Origin: Aurelia coerulea
Lineage: Eukaryota > Cnidaria > Scyphozoa > Semaeostomeae > Ulmaridae
Assembly: GCA_039566865.1 (NCBI GenBank)
Contig: CM076947.1
Span: 3,231,501 to 3,295,500 of the forward strand
DNA length: 64,000 bases
Direction: 5' to 3'
The position numbers and the translations under genes were made by a program. The notes beneath the pieces are model-generated. The model was given only the letters and a program-made list of their open reading frames with translations. It ran no database searches and had not been told where the DNA came from. Of this stretch, positions 46,401-57,852 are shown one piece after another. Position 1 is the stretch's first letter, and each line of letters opens with the position of its first letter.

Positions 46401-46900
46401 TTGCAAATTGAGGGTCAAAAGCTGTAGATGAGGCCCTATCTATTGCAAAAGAATTTAATGAAGCAGAGAAAATGTATGAGCGGTCAATGAAGTCCAGGCT
46501 TGAGCTCCTTGTTGAAAACAAAGAAAGTGCGTGTGCTGAGGGTTGTGAAGGTCGTTGGCTACGATGTGCCCTTGAAATCATAGAAGGGAATGGTATCAGT
46601 TTGCCTTTCTTTTGCAATGCCCTATACGTTGTTATTACAAAGGGCAGGGGGAAGTATCAGAATGATTTTATTCACGGTCCAGCCAACACTGGAAAAACGT
46701 TCATGCCTTCGCCATTAAAGGGAATATATAGGTGTTTTGTAAATCCAGCAAGGGGCAGTTTTGCATGGATGGGAGTCGAAACAGCAGAAGTAATTCTATT
46801 GAACGATTTTAGATGGCATCCCACTACAATCTCCTGGTCCGACTTCTTGCAGGCCCTGGAGGGAGATATCGTGCATTTTCCAGCCCCAAAGAATTTTTTT
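46400..46900 (+). pseudogene. SF3-type helicase domain fragment
   Basis: A frame open from about 46400 (KAVDEALSIAKEFNEAEKMY before the first Met at 46472) contains DFIHGPANTGKTF (Walker A), FVNPARGSFAWMGVETAE and VILLNDFRWHP (Walker B region), then WSDFLQALEGDIVHFPAPKN. GPxxTGKT...LNDFRW...LEG...PAPKN resembles superfamily-3 helicases of Rep/NS1-type proteins of small DNA viruses and related elements. It ends at an A/T-rich stretch at about 46895 where the similarity stops, so sensor and C-terminal parts are missing. Whether it is an endogenised viral fragment or a transposon-borne helicase cannot be decided here. Confidence 0.55.
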
Positions 46901-47880
46901 TTTATATTCAATCAAAATTTTACAATACAAGTTACTTTTTAACACTACTTACAAAACTACTTTACGATACTACAAAAACGATACCTTGGAGAGCAAAAGT
47001 CTATGGCAACTCCGCAGCCATTACATAAAACTAAAGACTAAATCATATCATGCTTCTTATCATGCTTATCATGAATAAAGCTTATCATGTTCTTGCTGTT
47101 CTAGACCCAAATGCAAAATGATTGCTCTAAGGGACAGTGCAATTTTTTTTCCACAATACATAGGCAGTGAAGAACACAATTTTTGCTAAAATAAATCTTT
47201 CTGTCTCATTGCAAAAACCAACTGCCCTGTCACCTCCTTGGAAAACATATCTGCCCCACATTCGTGAGCATCATATCCAACTACACTACACTACAAATGA
47301 ATTAGCCAACCAACAACAAAGAAATAAAGTATTGTTCTTGATGTGAAGTCAAGTTTTGTTGTGGCTTTGTTGTCAGCATGAACTGTTTGGACATGGAGAT
47401 TCAAGACAATTTATTCACAGGTTTTTAGCATTTGCATGGCTTGCAATTTTTTCCTCAAGTTGAAGAAATGTTTGTTTCTCCATCGGCAAGTCTGGAGTAA
47501 AGTTTTGCCAACAATTTTCGTTGAGAGTTTTCCTCAGTTTTTCCTCTCGCTACAACCACTCAACGTACCCACTACCTTCATTGGCATAGATGATTATTTA
47601 TCATTTCAGGGTCTACTGTTATACGGCACTGTTGTCCAGTACTGTTCCGTGCACTGTCTCTAAAAGTGCAATCAATGTACGGCCACAATTGATTTTTTTC
47701 CAATCTGCCTGACCAGCCCAGCCCTTCCCTGCCTGCATCAAACTTTCATACCATTTTACATGATATGAGATATCTTGCGTGAATTGGCTTAACTTCAGAA
47801 TACCCTGCACATAAGGAGTATGTTTAAAAAAACGTGGATACGCGGATACGGAGTAGGTATGTCATACAGTTAATATCTAA
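46901..47880. other. No gene seen
   Basis: No supported ORF or clear repeat. Confidence 0.4.
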
Positions 47881-47889
47881 AAATAATAA

Positions 47890-48160
47890 AAAATTAAAGA
47901 TTATCAATCTCTCTCAAACTTGGTTTATGGAGGGTATTTCATGGGTGCTGAATTCGAATTTGGACTCCACTTTGGAACATTTTGCCTTTTTGGGGTTAAA
48001 TCAGGGGGCAAAGGGGCAACAATGATAACAATTAAAGTTGATCAATCCTTCTCAAGACTGCTGGTTTCTAGAGTATTTCAGGAGTGCTTAATTCGAATTT
48101 GCGCTCGATTTTAGACGATTTTGCCTTTTGGGGGTTAAATCAGGGGGCAAATGGGGCTAA
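47890..48160. repeat. Tandem pair, about 137-bp period
   Basis: GATTATCAATCTCTCTCAAA, AATTCGAATTTGGACTCCAC and GGGGTTAAATCAGGGGGCAA in the first unit correspond to GTTGATCAATCCTTCTCAAG, AATTCGAATTTGCGCTCGAT and GGGGTTAAATCAGGGGGCAA in the second. Non-coding. Confidence 0.65.
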
Positions 48161-48463
48161 AAATGATAACAAAAATCAAATTGATAGAGCATGTTGACAT
48201 TTGCAAATTTATTCATTATACATGTCATACCGCACACGAAGATCTACAACAGATCAGTGCAGTGTGTATTATTCATGACTGGCTGCCATGACACTTTCTT
48301 AAATCGGTCTCCTTCGCCAAGGATGAAAGCATAGGCCTAACATCTGCCGGAGCTCTGAACTGAATGGATTTAGGAAGACCAGAAGAGGAGCCCTTGTTTT
48401 TGTTGGACACATGGAAGGGAACAAGAAGAGCCAGGAACCGAAGCATAAACTTCCCCTGTGTCC

Positions 48464-49276
48464 ACTCTGGCACTATGTCCTCACACACCAGGAAACTTGC
48501 TAGTTATTGGACAGTTGCCACCTGTTGTACACAGGCCCTAACTGTTCATGGGTACAGTGGATGAGACACTCGTTCTTAAAATGTTCTCGTACATGATAGA
48601 AGAGGCAGACAGAACAGGAGTTGTTGGTTGTTGGCTAGTTGCCACCTGTACAGGCTCTACATTTTCATGAAGGCAATAATTGAGACACTATTTTCATGGA
48701 CACAATGAATGTTAGCGTGCTTACCCTTGCTGTGCAATGTCAGTACAGTACATTGTTTCTTTATATGTCAGAATTCAACAACCGAGAGCAACAAAATTTG
48801 GTAAGCATTTATCCTAGCTGTGAAATGTCAGTAGGTTATAGAAAAACTGTCGTTCTTATAATGTTCAAACTACTCTACCAGAATTCAAAAAGTAGAAAAA
48901 CTGCTCTGGCACTATGTCCTCACACACCAGGAAACTTGCTGGTTATTGGACAGTTGCCACCTGTTGTACACAGGCCCTAAATGTTCATGGATACAGTGGA
49001 TGAGACACTCGTTCTCATAATGTTCTCGTACACGATAGAAGAGGCAGACAGAACAGGAGTCGTTGGTTGTTGGCTAGTTGCCACCTGTACAGGCCCTACG
49101 TTTTCATGAAGGTAATAAATGAGACACTATTCTCATGGACACAATGAATGTTAGCGTGCTTACCCTTGCTGTGCAATGTCAGTACATTATTTCTTGATAT
49201 GTCACAATTCAACAACCGAGAGCAACACAATTTGGTAAGCATTTATCCTAGCTTTGCAATGTTAGTAGGTTATAGT
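48464..49276. repeat. Direct duplication, about 440-bp period
   Basis: The stretch beginning CTCTGGCACTATGTCCTCAC (48464) recurs from 48904 to about 49276 with few changes. Both copies contain CAGGAAACTTGCTNGTTATT, AGAAGAGGCAGACAGAACAG and ACACAATGAATGTTAGCGTG. No coding content is recognised. Confidence 0.7.
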
Positions 49277-49777
49277 GGCAGTCTAGTCCATTGAGGTACA
49301 GACCAAATAGTGCATGGCGGTTGAAATAATACTTAGGACTCTGAGAATGGTTTTTTGTCTCATGTGATACAGTCACACATTTTTGGTGGTGCCTACAACA
49401 TGAGAATCTGCACATTTGTGAGATACATGTCACTGAACACCTGGAAACTGAAAAAAAGGTTTCCTGAGATCATAGATGTCGGATGTTCTGCTTTTTTCAA
49501 ACAAAACAAAATGAAAAAAAAAGAAACAAAATTTTTGAAAAGAAAATGTTTTGCTGAGATCATAGATTTCTGATGTTTTGGAAGGTTTTAATGATTCTTT
49601 GCATCAAGAGATATTAAAGGCTTTTTCCTGGGATTTCTTTGAAAGAAAAATGGAATCTAACCCGGTAACGTGTACCACATTTTCTATGGACCTTGAAATG
49701 CGGCTGCTATTTATGAATCTGAGCATTTTTGTACAAATACCCTCAAATGGTAGTATTTTTTTACAGAAACTCCCAAA
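49277..49777. other. No gene seen
   Basis: No supported ORF. A GAGATCATAGAT(G/T) phrase repeats at about 49466 and 49556. Confidence 0.4.
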
Positions 49778-50141
49778 TACACGTTTTTTTTATAAGAAAC
49801 TTGGATCAACACTTAGTACTAAAAGTTTTGTTAATTTTGCATGGGTATTTGGTGTTTCAGTAGTAAAAGTTTCTTAATTTGTTTCTTATTTTTGGAGCCT
49901 AAACTTGCGATATTGTTGACAAAGGGCTTCCATTTTACCATTCAGGCAAAAATTTAGAAATTTTTGTAGTTAAAAAAGATGAAGGTACCTTTGTTAGAGA
50001 GACATAGAATAAAAGAGACATACATAATTTGAATGTTAAGAGTTTCTTAACTATTCTTGTGCGTAGTACTACAGTTTCTTAAATTTGTGGTCATTGTAGT
50101 ACTAGTTTCTTATAAACCAGTTTCTTATAAAAAAACGTGTA
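49778..50141. mobile_element. TACACG...CGTGTA MITE, copy 3
   Basis: It begins TACACGTTTTTTTTATAAGA with AACTTGG and ends CAGTTTCTTATAAAAAAACG + TGTA. Internal AGTACTAAAAGTTT and TTTCTTAA phrases match copies 1 and 2. It is flanked by TA. Confidence 0.65.
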
Positions 50142-51128
50142 GTAGTTTCTGGACCTAAACTTGGGACATTTGGTACCATCAGATTTTGTGATGTTTTCAA
50201 AGAATAACTCGGGTTTTAGTTATTCTTCTGCTTTATTCCTTTTCACTTATGCTACACACGTTTTGGGCATCTTCCATATCATGCAAGATTTCAGAAAGAT
50301 GTCCCAAAATAATTCAGGTATCCTATCATTAGACATCATGCCCCATTTAACCCTAGTTTAACCGGGGGGGGGCGTTTTTGCCCCCCCCTACTGGATTTTG
50401 TTTAATAACCCCCGAACGATGCTAGGTATAACGCTGAAACTTCCTGACTTTTACTAACATTTAATTTTCCATCAGAAAATAAAAATTTCAATACCTATTG
50501 TTTGACCACGTGACCACCACGTGCCCATATTTGGAGAGTGGTCACAAAGAAATTCGTCAAAACGGCTCAAATTTCTTTTTTTGTTAATGAATCGTTATGA
50601 TATATATATATACCATTCGATTCGTCTCGATGAGTGCTTTCATTTGATATATAGTTTATTTATATTTGCTGACATTAACAATTTATTAAATATATGACGT
50701 CATCAGTTTTTATGACGTCATATTTCTAATTAATCACTAATTTTTTCATGCAAAACTGATGGAATGACTTCAAATATTGATGAAGGTACTTGATTTCACC
50801 AAATATATGCGAAATTCATGGTTTTTAATCATCATTATTGAGGATACAACTTTGCATTGAATCAAATTGTCATTAATTAATTATTTAATTAATTAGAAAC
50901 CAAAAATATCCGCATGAAACTATATAATATTACAAATTTATTCTATCAAGCAGCTATTTGGATGGTTTTTTTCCCATTTTATCCAGTTATTTGGTAAAAT
51001 TAGGCCCTTTTTTGTAGATAGCTCAATTTTGTCAAAATTTGCTTTGTTGTTGGTTGCCTAGCAACCAATCACGTGACGATAGATTGATTGATGCCATTTT
51101 TGGATTCTCCTTTGCTCAATTATGTTAA
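50142..51128. other. AT-rich left flank of the 10 kb transposon
   Basis: No gene. It includes a poly-G then poly-C pair near 50364-50390 and a TGACGTCATCAGTTTTTATG-ACGTCA repeat near 50695-50725. It ends at TTAA, 51125-51128. Confidence 0.45.
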
Positions 51129-51264
51129 AGCTTTATCATCGCTATATAATGCCCGCCGGAATTATTGGCTGCCAATAATTCAGTTGCCAGCCTCGCACTT
51201 GAGAGTAGGACGTGCGCATATGGCGGTGTTGTTTGATGTAGCGTCCAAATTTTTGTGATGGGAG

Positions 51265-54200
51265 ATGGCAGGCAGACCGAAGCTCGAAGATCCGAAGGGA
51301 GTTCGAATTACTCTGAGAACGACTGAAGAAACGAAGGCGCTGTTTATGGAGACTAAGCAGCAGAACAGCTTTGAAAGCAACGGCGACTTTTTGCAGTTCC
51401 TGTTGGAATTTTTCTTGCAAGTGAGGAGCAATTTTGAAAGGACCCACAAGTCTGGACTTAGGCCTGGGCCTAGCAGCCCCGAAGAAGAAGAAGAGAGTAT
51501 GCACATTGACTATGAAATAGAAACAGACGAGTAAGTAAGAATGTTTGATGTTCTGTGAATTCGTTTACTTCTACACTTTCAATGTACCTAAAAATTTGTA
51601 GCAAAATGATATTTAGGTCGCATATTAACAGGTTACTGGATTGGTTGGATTCTTTGTTGTGTGTCTTTCAGAATATTTTCCTTGCCCTCTGTGCAAATTG
51701 CCAAGTGAAAAATAGAGCCACAAAAAATATAGTTTACAAAATAATGTATTTGCAATCTGTTGCTTGTGCATGCATGTTCAGTTTCTAATTCAATCAATCT
51801 GTTTTTTAATGAATATGTATGGGTACTGGGTAGATTATTTTACATTTATTTTGATTCCATTTTGGTTTGTTTGTAAAAGCATGTTCTTTCTTTTTGAAGG
51901 GATGCTAAAGAAGACATGGAAGCAGCAGCAAGGTATCTAGACATGAAAACTAGTCATCGGAAAGAGAGGAACTCTTTCATCAATGACCATTCATTTTTAG
52001 AGAACTGTGAATCAGCACATGATGCTACAGAAATTAGTGTATGTATGTCGGATGATGAACTTGAGGATATAGTGGAACCAGCTGATCCTAAGGAGCAAAT
52101 TGCAGAGATGGTTCCGATGTATGAATCTTACTGCTGGGGTAGTAGTAATATTTTAAATTCTTGTGCCGTTGATACTTTCATGGAGATCATGTTTCAATCA
52201 TACATACGGCGACCAGAGTCATTTGAAAACAATGCCAGTAGACATATGATTATTCTAATACAAGGTTATAGGAAGAGAATTGAGTTGAATGAGCTCGAAT
52301 CAGGGAAAGTAGCATTTTGGGAATGGCTTCGATGTAAAGGAGCAAATATGTTTGAAGTTGGCAATTTAATTTCTCTTACTGCCATATTTGAGGCATTCAT
52401 TGGTAGCCTTGTATCACACCAGGAAGGGCAACTATTTAAGCTACAATATGAGGAGCATACAAGATGTGACCTCCACTCACAACACAGCAAGACAGTTACA
52501 GTCACAAGCAATGTTGTATATGTTACAAAGAATAAGCTTAAAGAATTAGGAGCCATACCTGACACAGAAACACTGTGTGCAAAATTGTTCTCTACATCAA
52601 AAAGGAAATTGAAAAAGGATTGTCAGCAATCATTGCTAAATAGCGCAAGGAATTGTTGTGGAAAGTTGATCAAGTCTGCCTTTTTAAAAGTCCACCCAAA
52701 AATTATTGTGCTAAATGTAAATGATGTGGCAGAAAGCAAGCTAGGAATCTCAAAGTCCGTATCAATAGATTTTGTGCATTACGGACTCGTTGCTGTTGGG
52801 TTCCTGAAAGATGACCACTATTTTTGTCAAATATTATCATCCCAGTCAAACTATAAACAGGGGTGGTATTTGCATGATGGTCTTCGAAATGGTGGGTGTG
52901 CTACATACTTAGGGGAGGGACCATGCATTTTAGAAAGCACACATGTTGAAATATTGGTATACGAGCAAGTGCTGCCTGCATGCACCCCCAAAGTTAACAC
53001 AGGAAGCCAAACAAAATGCTCGAAAGAGGAAGAGTTCTGTATTGTCAATGCATCCAGAGCAATTGTACACATACCCAGTCTCGAGCAACTTGCCCTGGCT
53101 GGGAACTGTCAAGAGAAAGGCTGCAACAAGAAAATGGTATCAGTTAAATCAAATCAAAGAGGTGTAGAGGCTTGAAATTATTTGTTCAGCATATCATACA
53201 ACTAAGTGGTTTTCATCTCCATGGTATTATGGAAGGTTGTCAAACAACATTCTTTGCTGTGCTGCCATTTTCCTCTCCGGGGGGAGTTACAGCCAATTTG
53301 CCAGGTTTCAAGGATTCCTCAACCTTGGGAAAATATCTGCAGGACAATTCTATGAGCTGCAGTCCCTTTCTATTCTTCCAGCTGTTCACTCAGCATACAC
53401 AAAGTTACAACATAGGTTGATTGGTGAAGTTGGCTCAAAAGAAGTAATTATTGCAAGTGACACACGGAGTGTCACAATGGGCCATTGTGCTATGCGTGGG
53501 ACATGCAGCTTCCTTGATACTGAAACAAATGTATGGCTTTTAATGAAATGTGGTGATTTCAGAGAGGTAGATCGCAAAGCACCAAATTTGGAGAAAGAGA
53601 AATTTAGAGAGGGGCTTGTTTACTTGAAGGAACAGATAAAAGTGAAGGAAGTTGTTACAGATGCATCACCACAAGTTATTTGCCTTATGAGTAAGCTCTT
53701 TCAATTATCTTATAAAATTACCAGACTGCCAACTTTGTTGCGAGTGCCAGGGGTCTCAAGTCAAATTTTTTCAGGCAAAAGTGGACATGAAATTTAGTAG
53801 GAGTTGGAAACAGTCTTATACAGTAGATCATTGCCCTGTGTGCACAGCCAATGCACAATTTTGCTACGGGCGCAAAGGTTTTCATTAAAAAGACCTTAGA
53901 CTTTTCAATTCAGTCAAGTGGCAGACCAAGCATGCATTGATATGGAAACATTTGAAAATTTACTGAATGTTTAGTTTTTGTATCACACCCTTTCAGTGCA
54001 GGACAGAGCATTGTCTAGAGTTAACAATTAACTGATGTTTAACTGATCAAATTTTCTTCCAGAGAATGATCCCAAACTGTCTTCCATAACTCACTCACTT
54101 GATGTGTGGCACAAGGCAAAGAAACTAACAGCAAAGCTGACAGAGGTTTGTACAGTAGATACTACTGTATAACTATTTGGCTGGTAAAAATCCCCAATAT

Positions 54201-56714
54201 TAAGAAACCAAAGGTATATGGCATTAATAAACAATGTGGATTTTACTACACCAGGTGTAGTAAAATCCCCATTGTTTATTAATGCCATATACCTTTGGTT
54301 TCTTAATATTGGGGATTTTTACCATCCTGTCCTCATATGAAATGATTGTAAATAATCAAATTATGCCTAATTGGAAAAGCTAGTTCTATGTAGTACAATA
54401 CATTTTAAACATTTCAAGATAAAGATATTCTTTATGTGTCATGCGCGAGGGCGTAGACGATCGTGCTCTTCCAAACTTCTCTATCTTGGCATGTTTGCAT
54501 TTTGCTGCAGGACAGTTCAGCTCAGTCCCAGCTTTTTAATGTTTTGTTGCATTTTATTTCCACTTAAATAGGCAGCATCAAAATCTATCAACAAATCTCT
54601 AGAAAAGTGGATTGCACCAATAAGGAACCACTTCTGGTATTCCTGTGAGAACTGCGATGGCAGTGTGGAGAAGCTAAAAGATCTGTGGTTAGGGGTGATT
54701 CATCATGTTCAGGGCCAACATGAGTGGCTTGGAGGTCGCTGCAATCATGAATTGATGATTGATGCAGATGGTGACAAGGAGTGGTTGAGAGAGGATGACC
54801 CAGCAATGGCAGCAATAAGGTACCCATTAGTGTTAACAACATCACAGTACCTTTCCTGGGTAGGATTCTAAAAAATTTTCTTCTGCTAAGCTATAATTTT
54901 AATTTGATCTGAGTAACTCCTTCCAAGAAAAGTAAGAATGTGCTGAGGAATTCCTATATCAAAATCAATTATGGTTTCTTAAGTTACATTTTCCCAATAC
55001 TGGAGTTTCTTAATTTTTGCTGATCTGAGAGTGGAATTTCTTATAATGGCTCCTTACAAGAAAAGCAAAGAATTGTTAAAAGTAAATCTTCATCTTTGAC
55101 TTGGTTTGAGATTTTTTGATTGTAAAATCACATCGTTCATAGTGAAGTATATACAGTAGACATGACAAATACATAGAGTACAGTAAAGTCCCGCCTTTAA
55201 GAAACCCATTTTTTGACCTCAGCCTATTGTTCCCCCTTAATTTCTCTAGTGTTCCCCCGTTGTTCTACAAAAAATCAGGGCTCGAGTTTCTTATAAAGTA
55301 GTTTCTTAAAGGCGGGACTTTGCTGTATTGGCAAACACAGTTCTGACATCCTCATAGCATCCCAGGCAAAAGTTGCTTTATAATGTATCACAAAGAATGC
55401 TCATGAAGAGCAATTAATTGTCCATTTTTCATTATATTGTTCATTAATCTTAGGGAAATTGTTCTCGATCAAAACTGGCTGCAGAGTCTTGCTTTCTATG
55501 TAAATTCAAGGCATACTGGTTCCTTAGAATCTATCCATAGTCTGATGTTGACATACTGCCCAAAGCGAATTGGTAAGCATTTTAAAATACAAAAGTACCC
55601 AATTTTGAGGGAAGTGTATATATACTGTAGAAAAATTATCTCACAATGTTGTTAAAAATTCATCAAGTCAACAATACACATAAAGAATGTGACAGTATTT
55701 TTAAGATTTTGAAATATAAAGGGGTAATTGATGTTCTGAGGGATATTACTCATCTTATGAAAAATAACTGTTTTGGAAACTGTCTCACTGTGTAATTCTA
55801 TTGCAAAACATCAACCAAATGTACAATTAATGGAAGCAACAATTGTTTTTGTGTAAGTAAACCAACAGATTTTGTGTAAGTAAACCATTTTCAAAGTCTT
55901 GTGCAATTATGATTAGTCACTTACAGTGTGCACTTATTTGTGATGGCTATGGTGGCAAATGTGACAAAACACCAGCTCTCCTTTTTCAGCAGTTTCTTTT
56001 TGTTAATATTTGACCAAGTAATATATTATTTTTAATTTTAATTTTTAGGTTACATGTATGATGCATACAGAGGGCGAATGGAGCTTGCATTTTTGGATTA
56101 TAATCACCATAAAGACAGAAAAACTGCTGTCTCTAAGCATGGCAGCAAGGTTCTTAACAGACTGTATAATCGCAGGACAAAAACACACTTTGTGGTTGAA
56201 GTAAAAGAAAGAAAGAGATTCACATACATTCCAGGTGATTATGCTTCAATATCAAATTCCTACAAAAGACACTTTTCAATTAGTGATATACCCAAAAATT
56301 AGTGAAAAGTATACTCCAGAGTACAATCAAATACATGGAATAAGGACATGTTCTGACAAAATACCACTTTTGACAACTGGCTTTTGAAAAATTGCCTTCT
56401 TTTGATACCCTGCCTTAGGAAAAATGGTGACAACTATCCCTGGAAAGGAGTGCATATCATACCACTCCAATGCCAGATAGCACCTAATTAGTTTTGCGGA
56501 ATTTTCTTCTTATATTCTCTCTTGTTCCACAGATATAATGGTCGATTGCATGATACAATGTGCTGGAAAGACACGACATGGCACATCAAAATCAAGTGAA
56601 CTGCTCTGTATTGAATCCAGATTTGGCAAGCTTGGCAGAAGTACTGTGACACCAGAAAGTACCATATTGATAGCACAGTCCCAAAAGTCAAGGATTTCCA
56701 AGGGCAAGAGATAA
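51265..56714 (+). CDS. Cysteine-peptidase/DDE transposase fusion, 7 exons, one frameshift
   Basis: Exons: 51265-51530, 51900-53690, 54063-54145, 54572-54819, 55454-55572, 56049-56234, 56533-56714; every junction keeps phase, about 958 residues. The N-terminus MAGRPKLEDPKGVRITLR with ESNGDFLQFLLEFF looks DNA-binding. A ubiquitin-protease-like fold follows: NILNSCAVDTFMEIMF (Cys about 177), YGLVAVGFLKDDHYFCQI (His about 395), GWYLHDGL (Asp about 415). The DDE part has IIASDTRSVTMGHCAM (first Asp, about 610), VVTDAS (second, about 676), ITHSLDVWHKAKKL, NHFWYSCENC and TGSLESIHSLMLTYCPKR (Glu, about 822), then MELAFLDYNHHKDR. One base appears to be missing at about 53169-53172 (GVEA / LEIICSAYH). 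No other break is seen. Roles are inferred from fold signatures. Confidence 0.8.
54183..54322. repeat. 140-bp near-perfect palindrome (hairpin MITE) in a transposase intron
   Basis: Arms of 70 bp (GGTAAAAATCCCCAATATTA inward, and its complement at the other end) meet with almost no loop at GGATTTTACTACACC / AGGTGTAGTAAAATCC. Only one mismatch was seen. It lies in intron 3 of the transposase (54146-54571). Confidence 0.85.
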
Positions 56715-57852
56715 TATTTTGGGGAATAGAGAGGACATGCAAAATGATGAAGTATGTTTATTGCTGTATATATCAGTGGGGGAATATTGACACCCATCAT
56801 GCATTTCAATCATAATATAATTATTACAGTACTGTACCAGGTGTCCAAGAAAAAAGTATAAAATATTTTGTTGGTTTCAAGTAGATACCTCATTTGTTGA
56901 CATATATGTAGGTACTTTGAGAGCTGAAATAATGCTGAAAGTTCAAATTTGCCTCCACATCGAAAGCAGAGTTTTGGAATTTTGGTATTAATATTTCAAC
57001 ACTCAAAACATCAATATCATTGGACAAGCTATCTATGTTCTAGTTTACTCCTCCACCCAAATCAAAAATCTTTGTACCTTCTCTGAGACACGTGGTATAT
57101 GTTCAAGCTGACAAAGTTATAATATCACACAATATTAACTTTTAGTAATACGTAAATGCACCTATTGTGCTTTGCTTATTGTCTGCTCTCAACAATTGTC
57201 ATTTACATTGCCTCCCATTCACGGTACAATGCATAGCGGTTGTTTGGATCTGGATAAACTGACCTAATACGGAGTACACAGCAAGAGGGGACTGGCTTCC
57301 TGTTACCTTTTCCAAGTTTCCCATGTATCCAGGCTATATAATTCCTATAGGCAATAAACCAGCATAGGTTTCAAATCTTTAAAAAGGCTGGTGTAAAATT
57401 GAATGACTTATTTCTTTGTGCTGAATGACTTCAATGAAACTTTTGCTATTTCTCTATAATTCTACCGTTGGATTTTTCTGAAATCTTTAATATTTTCAGA
57501 GTTGGAGTGTTTTTCTTCTTTTTCAGGAATTCAAGAAAAAATTTCAAAAAAACTTAAAACCATTGTAATTTCTAAACCGTTTGACGCAACATGAAGTAAT
57601 TTCAAAGAAAACCATAGCTTATGAATGCCTACCATATGGTATCAAGCAAAAGTCTGTCAATCATCTAGTTTATGATTTAGAAATTTGATGACGTCACAAC
57701 CTCAAATGAGCTGAAATTTAGAATACGCTGTAATTTTGAAAAATATTCAAATTTCTGGAAAGTCCAACGGTAGAATTATAGATAAGTATCTAAAGTTCCT
57801 TTCAAGCCATTCAATCAGAAGAAATAGGTCATTGCATTTTACACCCACCTTT
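56715..57852. other. Gap between the two convergent transposon genes
   Basis: No ORF of note. TCCAACGGTAGAATTATAGA at about 57763-57782 is the inverted partner of TCTATAATTCTACCGTTGGA at about 57452-57471, so a roughly 330-bp hairpin-forming segment, possibly a MITE, occupies 57410-57830. Shared terminal phrases such as AATGACCTATTTCTTC / GAATGACTTATTTCTT are near both ends. Confidence 0.5.

Noticed and set aside
51142..51506. Minus-strand ORFs of 108-120 codons at the transposon left end
   Set aside because: Antisense to transposase exon 1, which has a proper donor and joins in phase to exon 2.
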